Shown: in pieces, positions 6,348 through 14,807 of the stretch
Layout: every line of letters starts with the position of its first letter
Numbering within the stretch: position 1 is the stretch's first letter
DNA from: Tychonema litorale BBK16
Lineage (GTDB): Bacteria; Cyanobacteriota; Cyanobacteriia; Cyanobacteriales; Microcoleaceae
Direction of reading: 5' to 3'
DNA: 26,725 nt
Assembly (NCBI RefSeq): GCF_021648855.1
Contig: NZ_JAKJHX010000042.1
Coordinates: forward strand, 1-26,725
The notes under the pieces: model-generated
What the model was told of the DNA's origin: nothing
The model's database searches: none
The model's input: only the letters and a program-made list of their open reading frames with translations
Translations under genes and position numbers: made by a program

Positions 6348-8686
6348 TGACTAAGCAAATTATTGGATTAGTTGGTAATCCTAACTGTGGCAAAACTACT
6401 TTATTTAATTCTCTGACTGGTGCTAACCAGCGAGTAGGTAATTGGCCGGGAGTCACTGTCGAACGTAAAGAGGGAAAATATACTCATGATGGTTTAGGAA
6501 TTACCATCGTTGACTTACCGGGAGTTTATTCCCTTGATGCGGAAGATGAAGACACGGGACTCGATGAATTGGTGGCGCGAGATTACTTGTTGTCTGGCGA
6601 AGCTGATGTGATTATTAATATTGTTGATGCTTCCAATTTAGAGCGCAATTTATATCTAACTACCCAAATTTTGGAGATGCGGGTTCCGACAATTTTGGCG
6701 CTGAATATGATGGATGTTGCCAAGGAACGCGATTTCAAAATTAATATTAGCAAACTTGCGGAACGTCTTGGCTGTACGGTAGTTCCGATGAGTGCCTCTT
6801 CTAATGATGGAGTGCCTTTGTTGCGGGATGCGATTAACAGGGCTCTGGCTAAGCCGATCGTACCATCTGCCTATGTCGCTTATCCGGCTGCGATCGAAGA
6901 TGCGATCGCCCAACTCATTCCACACATCGAAAAACACAGCCCAAATCGCACCGTAGATGCCCGCTGGACAGCCCTGAAACTCCTAGAATACCAGGATGAA
7001 GTCGCCCCCGAACTCGCCAATACAGAACTCGAAAAAATCGTGGTTCCCCACCGCCGCCGAGTCCATGAAACCCTCGATGATGACCTCGATATTATCATCG
7101 CTGACAGTCGCTATACTTTCATCCGTAACTTAACCCAAGGCGTCGCTGAATGTTCTAGGGAAGTCAAAACTAACACTTCCGACAAAATCGACCAAATTGT
7201 GCTCAACCGCTTCGCAGGCATTCCCGTATTCTTAGCGGTAATGTACCTAATGTTTACGATTTCGATTAATGTCGGTGCAGTGTTTATCGACTTTTTCGAC
7301 ATTGCCTTGGGAACAATTTTCGTCGATGGTTTTGCTAAAGTTTTAGAAAGCATCAGCGCGCCCGGATGGTTGATTGGACTGCTAGCAAAAGGTGCTGGTG
7401 GTGGCATTCAAACTACAGCTACATTTATCCCCCAAATTGGGATGATGTTTTTATGTTTGTCTGTTTTAGAAGACTCCGGCTACATGGCGCGGGCTGCCTT
7501 CGTGATGGACAGATTGATGCGATTTGTCGGACTTCCCGGTAAATCCTTTGTGCCGATGATGGTCGGTTTTGGCTGCAACATTCCGGGAATTATGGCGACG
7601 CGGACTTTGGAAAATAAGCGCGATCGCACAATGACGATTATGATGAATCCATTCATGTCTTGTAGCGCCAGATTAGCAGTTTACGCCCTGTTTTGTGGTG
7701 CATTCTTCCCAGTCGGCGGTCAAAACATGGTATTAGGACTTTACCTAATCGGAATTCTAGCCGCTGTTCTCACCGGACTAATCCTCAAAAATACGATCCT
7801 GCAAGGAGAAGCCGCGCCCTTTGTGATGGAATTGCCACCATACCACATTCCCAAGCTCAAAGGAGTGCTGCTACGAACTTGGGATAGACTGAAAGCATTT
7901 ATCACAAAGGCCGGAATTGCGATCGTTATTATGGTCGTTATACTAGGATTTATGGGTTCAGTCGGCACCGATGGCTCCTTCGGCAAAGATGATACCAAAG
8001 ACTCAATTCTTAGCGCCGTCGGCCGCGCCGCAACACCTGTATTTACACCAATGGGAATCACCCAAGAAAACTGGCCCGCCACCGTTGGTTTACTAACAGG
8101 AGTATTTGCCAAAGAAGTCATGGTTGGAACCTTAGATTCCTTATACACCCAACTAGCAGACGAACAAAAAGCAGCAAGTGGAGAACCGGAGAAAGAAGAA
8201 GAATTTAGCTTCTGGGGAAATATCGGCAAAGCATTTTTTAGCATCCCAGAAAATCTCACAAAACTTCCCGGTCAAATTTTCGATCCCCTCGGCTTAAGTT
8301 CTGCTAATATTACAGACCAAAAACAAGCAGAAGAAGATCAAGGTATTTCTGGTAGTACCTACGGACAAATGTCTCAGAGATTCGGTTCCGATAAAGCAGC
8401 TTTTGCCTATTTACTGTTCGTTTTACTGTACTTTCCCTGTGTTTCTGCCACAGCGGCACTTTACCGCGAAACTAATTTGGGATGGACTGTATTCGCTGGT
8501 TTATGGACTACTGGTGTAGGTTACTGGGTTGCAGTTTTCTATTATCAAGTTGCGACATACGCAGAACATCCAGAATCTTCAGTTATTTGGGTAGTGAGAC
8601 TGGTAATAGCGATGGCGCTGACACTTGCAGGATTAAAAATGGCTGGTGGAATACGTCCCAAGCGGCGCGCAGCAATTAGTAGTTAG
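6347..8686 (+). CDS. feoB: FeoB, ferrous iron transporter with GTPase domain
   Basis: The 779-residue product has the full FeoB layout. The N-terminal G-domain shows G1 GNPNCGKT (residues 10-17), the switch region around VGNWPGVTVE, G3 DLPG (56-59) and G4 NMMD (120-123), followed by the helical guanine-dissociation-inhibitor-like region to about 270. The membrane part contains two Gate domains: GFGCNIPGIMATRTLE with NPFMSCSARL, and GLLTGVFAKEVMVGTL. It ends with several membrane helices and a short basic tail. FeoB imports Fe2+ across the plasma membrane. The Gate-1 cysteines (GCN and SCS), implicated in metal passage, are present. It is the third gene of the feo operon, coupled to feoA by a 1-base overlap and followed after 72 bases by a FeoC-like gene. 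Confidence 0.97.
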   Translation: MTKQIIGLVGNPNCGKTTLFNSLTGANQRVGNWPGVTVERKEGKYTHDGLGITIVDLPGVYSLDAEDEDTGLDELVARDYLLSGEADVIINIVDASNLERNLYLTTQILEMRVPTILALNMMDVAKERDFKINISKLAERLGCTVVPMSASSNDGVPLLRDAINRALAKPIVPSAYVAYPAAIEDAIAQLIPHIEKHSPNRTVDARWTALKLLEYQDEVAPELANTELEKIVVPHRRRVHETLDDDLDIIIADSRYTFIRNLTQGVAECSREVKTNTSDKIDQIVLNRFAGIPVFLAVMYLMFTISINVGAVFIDFFDIALGTIFVDGFAKVLESISAPGWLIGLLAKGAGGGIQTTATFIPQIGMMFLCLSVLEDSGYMARAAFVMDRLMRFVGLPGKSFVPMMVGFGCNIPGIMATRTLENKRDRTMTIMMNPFMSCSARLAVYALFCGAFFPVGGQNMVLGLYLIGILAAVLTGLILKNTILQGEAAPFVMELPPYHIPKLKGVLLRTWDRLKAFITKAGIAIVIMVVILGFMGSVGTDGSFGKDDTKDSILSAVGRAATPVFTPMGITQENWPATVGLLTGVFAKEVMVGTLDSLYTQLADEQKAASGEPEKEEEFSFWGNIGKAFFSIPENLTKLPGQIFDPLGLSSANITDQKQAEEDQGISGSTYGQMSQRFGSDKAAFAYLLFVLLYFPCVSATAALYRETNLGWTVFAGLWTTGVGYWVAVFYYQVATYAEHPESSVIWVVRLVIAMALTLAGLKMAGGIRPKRRAAISS

Positions 8687-8692
8687 TTGACT

Positions 8693-8726
8693 GTTAACGG
8701 TTAACGGTTAACGGTTAATCGTTAAC
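8693..8726 (+). repeat. Heptanucleotide repeat (GTTAACG)x3 plus variant
   Basis: Exact GTTAACG copies at 8693-8699, 8700-8706 and 8707-8713 are followed by GTTAATCGTTAAC to 8726. Each unit contains the palindrome GTTAAC, so the array can fold several ways. It occupies the gap between feoB and the feoC-like gene and ends 32 bases before the latter's ATG. Confidence 0.85.
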
Positions 8727-8758
8727 TGCGTTTAAGAATCAAACAAAGGAGAAAAGCC

Positions 8759-9025
8759 ATGATTTTAAGCGATATCCAGAAATTTATTTCTGAGAACAAA
8801 AGAGCTTCTATTGCGGATCTAAAACTTCACTTCCGCATGGATGGTGATGCTTTGCGCGGAATGTTAAATCGCCTAGTTCGGAAAGGGCGAATCAGTAAAA
8901 TGGCAGAAGCGAAAAAGTGTGGCGGATGTGGCAGTTGCGCCGACGATGCAACGGAGATTTATGTGTGGGTAAATCCTGGTGAGTTGGTGTCAGAAAAAGA
9001 GCCTGTTTCTGCAAGTTGCCATTAA
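8759..9025 (+). CDS. feoC: FeoC-like winged-helix protein with CxxCxxC cluster motif
   Basis: An 88-residue protein. Residues 1-50 form a small winged-helix domain (DIQKFISENKRASIADLKLHFRM, then RGMLNRLVRKGRISKM), followed by a cysteine-rich loop KKCGGCGSC and a strand EIYVWVN. This is the FeoC architecture, in which the cysteines may hold an iron-sulphur cluster; proposed roles are sensing iron or oxygen and controlling FeoB stability or GTPase activity. A good ribosome site, AAAGGAGAAAAGCC, precedes ATG at 8759. It closes the feo operon. The last codons (SCH and stop) lie in the first unit of an 86-bp tandem duplication that continues beyond the gene. Confidence 0.85.
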   Translation: MILSDIQKFISENKRASIADLKLHFRMDGDALRGMLNRLVRKGRISKMAEAKKCGGCGSCADDATEIYVWVNPGELVSEKEPVSASCH

Positions 9026-9238
9026 GAAATCAGGAGACGGCAGTGCCGTGTCCCTACAATTAATCACCGTAGGGAAACGGCACTGCCGTGTCCTCTCCAA
9101 GTTGCCATTAAGAAATCAGGAGACGGCAATGCCGTGTCCCTACAATTAATCACCGTAGGGAAACGGCACTGCCGTATCCTCTGCAAGTTGCCATTAAGAA
9201 ATTAGGAGACGGCAATGCCGTTTCCCTACAATTAATCT
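9012..9238 (+). repeat. 86-bp direct tandem repeat (two full copies and a partial third) containing a long hairpin
   Basis: Units start with CAAGTTGCCATTAAGAAAT at 9012, 9098 and 9184, exactly 86 bases apart; the third breaks off after about 55 bases. The first unit begins inside feoC, so the repeat has copied the codons for SCH and the stop. Each full unit contains a palindrome of about 63 bp (9033-9095 and 9119-9181) with 25-bp arms that differ at two positions, and the third keeps only its left arm. Copies differ at a few bases (for example GCAGTGCC versus GCAATGCC). The rest of this 325-base gap is the promoter of the downstream ATPase gene. Confidence 0.92.
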
Positions 9239-9289
9239 GGCGTAGGAAACCAGTTAAAATTATACAATTTGATATATGATTTAATTAAG

Positions 9290-9311
9290 TATCTGAATAT
9301 CTGTTCAGTAA
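9290..9311 (+). promoter_or_regulatory. SmtB/ZiaR-type operator upstream of the metal ATPase gene
   Basis: The core TGAATA-TC-TGTTCA (9294-9307) is a 6-2-6 interrupted palindrome, extended by C/G to 9293-9308. Its complement reads TGAACAGATATTCA, which as I recall is one or two bases from the 12-2-12 operator core of the Synechococcus smt locus (TGAACA..TATTCA) and fits the ArsR/SmtB zinc-sensor consensus. A possible -10 hexamer, TATTCT, is at 9322-9327. A zinc- or cadmium-responsive repressor would be released by metal to allow expression of the efflux pump (inference). Confidence 0.6.
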
Positions 9312-9350
9312 TAGTGATAATTATTCTAAAATCTCAATAGGATGTTCTTT

Positions 9351-11534
9351 ATGACTGCAACTTCTCCTCTCAAAACCATACAAACTAAAATTGGGGGCAT
9401 GGATTGCGGTAGCTGTGCCAAAACTGTAGAAGCAGGCTTGCAAAAGTTGCCGGGAATCACCGATATCAATGTAGTTTTTGCAACTGAAAGTTTGCGGTTG
9501 AATTACGATCCGCAGCAAGTAAGCGAAAAAGCTATTTTCGATCGCATTAAAGCTCTAGGCTACACTATCAAGCAGACTACCGCAGCAATAATACCACCAT
9601 CTGATGATTCCGGTTCTTCAACAGTCCATAAAAGTCACAATACAAATTCCACTAACTGGGAATTCTGGATTCGCAATCGCCGGGGACAGACTGTGATTTT
9701 AGCAGGATTGGGATTAGTTCTGGGATTATTAACTCAGCATTTAGCATTGCCAATTTGGCTGTCGCGCGGTTTTTATGGTATCGGTATTATTGTAGCTGGA
9801 TTTGCGATCGCCCGCGCGGGTCTGATGGAGTTGCGCTTGCGCCGCGCTGACATGAATCTGTTGATGACAATTTCGGTAATTGGTGCGGTGATTTTAGGCG
9901 ATTGGTTTGAAGGGGCGTTAGTTGTATTTCTGTTTAGTTTGGGGACAACTTTGCAAACTTTCACCTTCAGTCGCACTCGCCATGCTATTGCTAGTTTGAT
10001 GGATATTACACCTCCGACGGCAACTGTCAAGCGCGACAATAATCAGGAAGTAACGGTGCGCGTCGAGGAAATTCAAGTAGGAGAAATTCTGACAATTCGT
10101 CCCGGACAAAAGGTGGCTTTGGATGGTATAGTCGTATTGGGTAATTCTGCGATCGACCAATCGCCAATTACGGGCGAATCTATCCCAGAAGATAAGGAAA
10201 AGGGCGATCGGGTTTTTGCGGGAACTTTGAATCAAACTGGCTTTTTGGAAGTTCAAGTCACTCACATTTCTAGCGATACGACGGTTGCTAAAATTGTTCA
10301 TTTAGTCGAATCAGCCCAATCCAGCCGCGCCCCAACTCAGCAGTGGGTGGATAAGTTTGCCGAGATTTATACTCCTATTGTGATTGTAAGTGCGATCGCC
10401 CTTACACTAATTCCGCCCTTAATTTTTGCCCAGCCGTTCAATGTTTGGTTTTACCGATCGCTGGTAATGTTAGTAATAGCCTGTCCCTGCGCCTTGGTAA
10501 TTTCCACTCCCGTGTCTATTGTCAGCGCCATTGGTGCCGCCACCAGTCAAGGCATTTTGTTCAAGGGCGGAAGCGGGCTAGAAACTGCTGGAAAACTCCA
10601 GAGTATTGCTTTTGACAAAACCGGAACTTTGACCCAAGGCAAACCTACGGTAAAAAAGGTGTACGATCTGGGAGAGTTGAGCGCAAATGCGGTATTATTG
10701 ATTGCAGCTTGTTTGGAACAGCGATCGGAACACCCTTTAGCTAAGGCAATTGTCGCCCAAGCAAAGGCACAGGGAATTGAGTTAGAAACTCCTGAAAACT
10801 TTACAGCAACTCCGGGCAAAGGCATTAGCGGAAAATTTGGCAATAACCTCTATTTTGCAGGCAATCGCAGGTTATTTGCAGACCAAAATATTGCAATTTC
10901 AGAATCAACATTATCTGTTTTAGATGAGATTGAAAAGTTAGGACAAACCCCTGTTTTGGTAGGCAGCAATCGCGGTTTGTTGGGCATCATTGCTTTGGCT
11001 GACGGCTTGCGGCTGGAAGCTGGGGAGGCGGTACATTCGCTCAAACAGATGGGGCTGAAGCGACTGGTAATGCTCACGGGCGATCGAACTCCTGTCGCGG
11101 CACAAATAGCTGAACAACTCAATCTATCTGAGTATAAAGCAGAACTGCTCCCAGAAGACAAATTGCAACAGATTCAAGAATTGCGAAAATTTGGGGCTGT
11201 AGGAATGGTGGGCGATGGCATAAACGATGCCCCAGCCTTAGCAGCCGCCGATATCAGCTTTGCAGTTGGCGGCATTGATATCGCACTAGAAACCGCCGAT
11301 GTAGTGCTAGTTGGTAGTGACTTAAGAAAACTCGCCTATGCAGTTGATTTAAGCCGCCGTACTGTATCTGTAATTCGGCAGAATGTGATTTTTTCCTTAG
11401 TCACAAAAGCGCTGTTTTTGTTGTTGGGAACTTTTGGATTTGTCGGGTTAGCAGTTGCAGTGCTTGCAGATATGGGAACATCCTTAATTGTGACAGCAAA
11501 TGGAATGCGGTTGTTTCGTTCAAATTTGAATTAG
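9351..11534 (+). CDS. Heavy-metal P1B-type ATPase, Zn/Cd/Pb class (ZiaA/ZntA-like efflux pump)
   Basis: The protein of about 727 residues has one N-terminal HMA domain with GMDCGSC, two helices, an actuator domain with TGES, the membrane metal site CPC (378-380), the phosphorylated Asp422 in DKTGTLTQG, SEHPLAKAI and MVGDGINDAPALAAAD. Two C-terminal helices carry VTKALF and LADMGTSLIVTANGMRL. The Lys in one and the Asp-x-Gly in the next are hallmarks of the P1B-2 class (Zn2+, Cd2+, Pb2+), not copper pumps, and the Asp in GMDCxSC agrees. It should export these metals across the plasma membrane. ATG at 9351 is preferred because AGGA lies 8 bases upstream; ATG at 9342 overlaps that site. An SmtB-like operator lies upstream, but no repressor gene is adjacent. 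Confidence 0.95.
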   Translation: MTATSPLKTIQTKIGGMDCGSCAKTVEAGLQKLPGITDINVVFATESLRLNYDPQQVSEKAIFDRIKALGYTIKQTTAAIIPPSDDSGSSTVHKSHNTNSTNWEFWIRNRRGQTVILAGLGLVLGLLTQHLALPIWLSRGFYGIGIIVAGFAIARAGLMELRLRRADMNLLMTISVIGAVILGDWFEGALVVFLFSLGTTLQTFTFSRTRHAIASLMDITPPTATVKRDNNQEVTVRVEEIQVGEILTIRPGQKVALDGIVVLGNSAIDQSPITGESIPEDKEKGDRVFAGTLNQTGFLEVQVTHISSDTTVAKIVHLVESAQSSRAPTQQWVDKFAEIYTPIVIVSAIALTLIPPLIFAQPFNVWFYRSLVMLVIACPCALVISTPVSIVSAIGAATSQGILFKGGSGLETAGKLQSIAFDKTGTLTQGKPTVKKVYDLGELSANAVLLIAACLEQRSEHPLAKAIVAQAKAQGIELETPENFTATPGKGISGKFGNNLYFAGNRRLFADQNIAISESTLSVLDEIEKLGQTPVLVGSNRGLLGIIALADGLRLEAGEAVHSLKQMGLKRLVMLTGDRTPVAAQIAEQLNLSEYKAELLPEDKLQQIQELRKFGAVGMVGDGINDAPALAAADISFAVGGIDIALETADVVLVGSDLRKLAYAVDLSRRTVSVIRQNVIFSLVTKALFLLLGTFGFVGLAVAVLADMGTSLIVTANGMRLFRSNLN

Positions 11535-11538
11535 ATAG

Positions 11539-11599
11539 GTAGGGTGCATCAGTCGATATATTTGCGATTAATCAAAAGCTAGTTTCTGACGCACCCTAC
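11539..11599. terminator. Inverted repeat between convergent genes, probable bidirectional terminator
   Basis: GTAGGGTGCATCAG at 11539-11552 pairs with CTGACGCACCCTAC at 11586-11599 with one mismatch. It begins 5 bases after the ATPase stop and ends about 30 bases before the end of the convergent histidine-kinase gene. TAGGGTGCGTCAG palindromes are frequent in cyanobacterial intergenic DNA (recalled), so it may be a dispersed repeat with terminator function. Confidence 0.6.
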
Positions 11600-11631
11600 A
11601 GATTAACTGATATTAAATTAAAGAAGCCCGA

Positions 11632-13605
11632 TTAACTCCCACACAAACAAGTCGCTTCTCTAATGCGGGATTTAATCGGCAAATAAATCACAAACTCTGC
11701 TCCCTGGCCTATTTCCGAATTCACTTCTATTTTCCCGTGATGCTTCTCGATAATCTGGTAGGAAATTGACAGCCCTAAACCAGTCCCTTTCCCCACAGGT
11801 TTAGTCGTAAAAAATGGATCGAATAGCCTGTTAATAACATTCGGGTTAATCCCAGTACCGTTATCTCTAATCCTCACCACCACTTGATCTACTCCTGATA
11901 TTTCTGTGATAATTTCAATTTCCTTGTGTCGCAGATTTGGATTGCTCAGCAGCGCGTCAGCAGCATTAGCCATGATATTCATAAACACTTGGTTTAATTG
12001 CGATGGGTAGCACTCTACTAAAGGCAATTTTCCATAACTCTTAATGACTTTAATCACTGTTTTAATTTTGCTATTTAAAATTAACAGAGTGCTATCAATT
12101 CCTTCATGGATATCAACTGGTTTCATTTCAGCTTCATCTAACCTAGAGAAGTTCCGCAGCGACAAAACAATTTGCTGAATTCGTTCAGTTCCCATTTTCA
12201 TAGAAGATAACAATTTGGACAAATCTTCTGATAAAAAGTCGAGTTCAATTTCTTCTATGCAGTCTTGAATCGGGGCTGTTGGATTCGGATATTCCTGCTG
12301 GTAAAGTTCTATAAGTCCGAGTAAATCTGTAGTGTATTTATTGGCGTGACAGAGGTTGCCATAAATAAAGTTAACTGGGTTGTTAATTTCGTGAGCGATA
12401 CCAGCCATCATCAGTCCCAAACTAGACATTTTTTCGGCTTGAATTAGCTGAGATTGAGTATTTTTTAAATCGTGAAGCGTTTGTCTCAGTTGGTGCAATT
12501 GTAGATTGAGTTTACCATCGCGCTTTTCTACTTGTTCTATCATAAGGTTAAAAGCTTCAGCAAGTTGACCTAATTCATAGCCGGAAGGAATGGGTACTTT
12601 ATCAGAAAAGTATTCATTGCTTGCCATCCAATTGACATTTTGAGTTAAGTCAATAATTGGTTTTCCGATGATTCGGCTCACTATACCACCAACAATCGTG
12701 GCTAAAATTACTCCTCCCCAAAAGAAACTATCGAGCCTATTATATAAAGTTAATTGCGTCTGCTGCATTGTCGCCATTGGGTTAAATACAGCTAAGGTTA
12801 TGCTGTCGCCTATGTCCGACATTTCTACCGTTTTCATTATGTAAGATTGGCGCTCAATATCGATTTTAGTGGTCGATGTCTGTTGTGCAGGTGCTTGCCA
12901 AGATTTCGAGCGGATTTCGGGAAAATTGGTGGCAATTAATTCGCCGGATTTGAAGATGGCAAAGTAATTTATATTATTAGTATCAATGCTGATTTGCTGC
13001 AATTGTTCGTCTGTCACTAAGTAACCGATGAGTACAGCGCCAATTATCTGATTATTGTTTCTAATCGGTGCAAATCCTACTAGCAATGCTTGTGGTTTGC
13101 CCTCAATGCTGACAAAATTTGACTTTTCTAAGCCTTTAAGTGCTGAATTTATTGCTGCGCTATTGATCAAGTTCTTGCCTGTGAGCGGCTCTTCTCGCAC
13201 CTCTGCTACCACTTCACCGCGCGTGTTTACTACCTCGACTAAATCTAATTTAAAAGTGGTTTGTAAAGATAAGATGTCTTGACGCAAGATGTCTGTGTCT
13301 TTTTTTTGTATAGCGCGAATAACTTCTGGTTCTTCTGATAACAATTTGGCTTGCTTTGTCAATTGAGTCGATCGACTTTTGAAGTCTCGCAGGGCTAAAA
13401 CAGCTTGGTTTTCAACTTGATCGCGCACTCCTTTTTCGAGAGTGTTGGCAAATCCGATTTTTACTGTATGTATCACTAATAACAATAGAGTGACCGACAC
13501 ACTTAGAAATGGGACGATAATTTTGAGGCTCAGCGGTACTCGAAAGTACGACTGGCTCTTGGCTGAGCTGTTGTTGTGTTCGATCGCACTTCTTATATTT
13601 TTCAT
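11632..13605 (-). CDS. Membrane-bound sensor histidine kinase (extracytoplasmic sensor, HAMP, HisKA, HATPase)
   Basis: The 657-residue protein has a transmembrane helix at about 25-47, an extracytoplasmic region of about 240 residues resembling a double-Cache sensor (for example VEVVNTRGEVVAEVREEP, then FAPIRNNNQIIGAVLIGYLV), a second helix near 290-312, a HAMP segment and a coiled coil. The kinase core shows the H-box SLGLMMAGIAHEINNPVNF with His405, the N-box NQVFMNIMANAADAL, G1 RIRDNGTGI, F-box FDPFFTTKPVG and G2 GKGTGLGLS. All catalytic motifs are intact. No response regulator gene is adjacent, so its partner is unknown. The ligand cannot be predicted; Cache domains usually bind small metabolites outside the membrane. 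It is convergent with the metal ATPase, which need not imply a shared role. A 20-bp palindrome lies about 85 bases upstream of its ATG. Confidence 0.93.
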   Translation of the reverse strand: MKNIRSAIEHNNSSAKSQSYFRVPLSLKIIVPFLSVSVTLLLLVIHTVKIGFANTLEKGVRDQVENQAVLALRDFKSRSTQLTKQAKLLSEEPEVIRAIQKKDTDILRQDILSLQTTFKLDLVEVVNTRGEVVAEVREEPLTGKNLINSAAINSALKGLEKSNFVSIEGKPQALLVGFAPIRNNNQIIGAVLIGYLVTDEQLQQISIDTNNINYFAIFKSGELIATNFPEIRSKSWQAPAQQTSTTKIDIERQSYIMKTVEMSDIGDSITLAVFNPMATMQQTQLTLYNRLDSFFWGGVILATIVGGIVSRIIGKPIIDLTQNVNWMASNEYFSDKVPIPSGYELGQLAEAFNLMIEQVEKRDGKLNLQLHQLRQTLHDLKNTQSQLIQAEKMSSLGLMMAGIAHEINNPVNFIYGNLCHANKYTTDLLGLIELYQQEYPNPTAPIQDCIEEIELDFLSEDLSKLLSSMKMGTERIQQIVLSLRNFSRLDEAEMKPVDIHEGIDSTLLILNSKIKTVIKVIKSYGKLPLVECYPSQLNQVFMNIMANAADALLSNPNLRHKEIEIITEISGVDQVVVRIRDNGTGINPNVINRLFDPFFTTKPVGKGTGLGLSISYQIIEKHHGKIEVNSEIGQGAEFVIYLPIKSRIREATCLCGS

Positions 13606-13690
13606 AATTAGTTATTGAAAATAAGACTCATTAAGACATCATAATACATTAATCATAAATTTTCATTGCGGGGAGCTGCTAGTGCTGCAA

Positions 13691-13710
13691 ATTCTTGATA
13701 TATCAAGAAT
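13691..13710. promoter_or_regulatory. Perfect 20-bp palindrome upstream of the histidine-kinase gene
   Basis: ATTCTTGATA followed directly by TATCAAGAAT forms a gapless perfect palindrome, about 85 bases before the kinase ATG and about 95 bases past the end of the neighbouring hydrolase gene. A site like this could bind a dimeric regulator. It is too AT-rich in the centre to be a typical terminator, and no T-run follows. Confidence 0.45.
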
Positions 13711-13803
13711 CGACCGCGCAATAAATTTTTGCAGTCAGGCTCGTAGACTACTTTGAGTACCAAAATTTGTTAGTTATTCGTATCAATAGTTGCAATATAA
13801 AAT

Positions 13804-14541
13804 CTAGAACTTCAAATCTAAAATCGGTTGATGGCTATGTATGGATAGCCAAAAATTTAGTATTTCTTCCCCAACTTGTTCTGGATAGAAGTGATGGAAA
13901 AAATGCCTACCGTCTTTACATTTCCACAGTCGATCGCCTTTTTTCAGGAATTTCAACCAGCGACGCATGAGAATAGGAGATACCACAAAATCTGTTTTGC
14001 TACTGCATAATAATAAAGGTACTTCGACACCTTCATCTTTTAAATTACTCATACCAAATAACGAGTTAGGAGAAGGAGAAAGTGCTAAATCTTCTTCAAA
14101 ATATGATACAAACCTGTGATTAACATACTGATTTTGTTCTCCTAACATATCACTAACCATTTGACTTAAAATCTGTTCGCGACTCCAGGGAAAAGCCGAA
14201 AGATGTGTATAGTAATGAGCTTGCCAATTAATATTAGATGGTAAGCCGACAGCTAAAAGTCCCAAAGAGCTTACTTTGTGAGGATACCGGCGCGCATACA
14301 TTAAACCAATTAGTCCGCTGGTACTGTGACCGATTAGATGAATTGGTCGATCGCGAAATTTTAAATAGTGATGCAGTAACTCAACAGCGACATCTAAGGA
14401 ACAACCTTCGTCTTCCGTTTGTTCGTATTCCCATATTTGGATTGGTACTGACTGATTTAAGTAGTGAAGCAGAGAGCGATCGAATATTTGCAAACTTGGA
14501 CTGGAACTTAGCCACAGTACATCATCTGAAGTAAATCTCAT
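13804..14541 (-). CDS. Alpha/beta hydrolase (second, unrelated to the one at 4181)
   Basis: The 245-residue product has the nucleophile elbow GHSTSGL, in which Ser is followed by Thr in place of the usual hydrophobic or Gln residue, a downstream acid in CSSKTDFVVSP, and a His-rich segment DGRHFFHHFYPEQ that supplies the catalytic His. The N-terminal IQIWEYEQTEDEGCSLDVAVELLHHYL region matches lid-less lipase/esterase-like proteins seen in cyanobacteria (recalled). No signal peptide is visible, so it should be cytoplasmic. The substrate is unknown. ATG at 14541 is the first start in frame with homologous-looking sequence. It is upstream of and co-oriented with the histidine kinase, but 198 bases containing a palindrome separate them. 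Confidence 0.85.
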   Translation of the reverse strand: MRFTSDDVLWLSSSPSLQIFDRSLLHYLNQSVPIQIWEYEQTEDEGCSLDVAVELLHHYLKFRDRPIHLIGHSTSGLIGLMYARRYPHKVSSLGLLAVGLPSNINWQAHYYTHLSAFPWSREQILSQMVSDMLGEQNQYVNHRFVSYFEEDLALSPSPNSLFGMSNLKDEGVEVPLLLCSSKTDFVVSPILMRRWLKFLKKGDRLWKCKDGRHFFHHFYPEQVGEEILNFWLSIHSHQPILDLKF

Positions 14542-14582
14542 TAATTTTAAGTTAGAAATTGAACTAAGGAAGAAGGAAATTA

Positions 14583-14622
<40 letters not shown>

Positions 14623-14624
14623 TT

Positions 14625-14771
14625 AGGAGACAGCAGTGCCGTGTCCCTACCCAAAATAATGTTGTAGGGACACGGCATTCAAGAAGGAAGAAGGAAGAAG
14701 GAAATTAGGAGACGGCAATGCCGTGTCCCTACCCAAAATAATGTTGTAGGGACACGGCAATGCCGTCTCCT
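14625..14771. repeat. Two copies of the palindromic repeat family, one truncated, separated by (GAAGGAA)x3
   Basis: Copy 1 starts at 14625 with a full left arm and a right arm that breaks off after GTAGGGACACGGCA (14664-14677). Three exact heptamers GAAGGAA follow at 14683-14703. Copy 2 is complete: left arm 14707-14732 and right arm 14746-14771, 26 bp each with one mismatch, around a short loop. The loops of both copies are identical (CCCAAAATAATGTT), so one is a duplicate of the other. The same family occurs at 9033-9229 and 25392-25454. Copy 2 lies beyond the flavodoxin stop and can act as a terminator. Confidence 0.9.
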
Positions 14772-14807
14772 CTATATCATAAGGAGTACAACCGGAATTG
14801 ACATAAC

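Noticed and set aside
9012..9238. Repeat-spacer look of the three 86-bp units, as in a CRISPR array
   Set aside because: The units are direct tandem copies with no unique spacers; the apparent repeats and spacers are both duplicated, and no cas gene is near.
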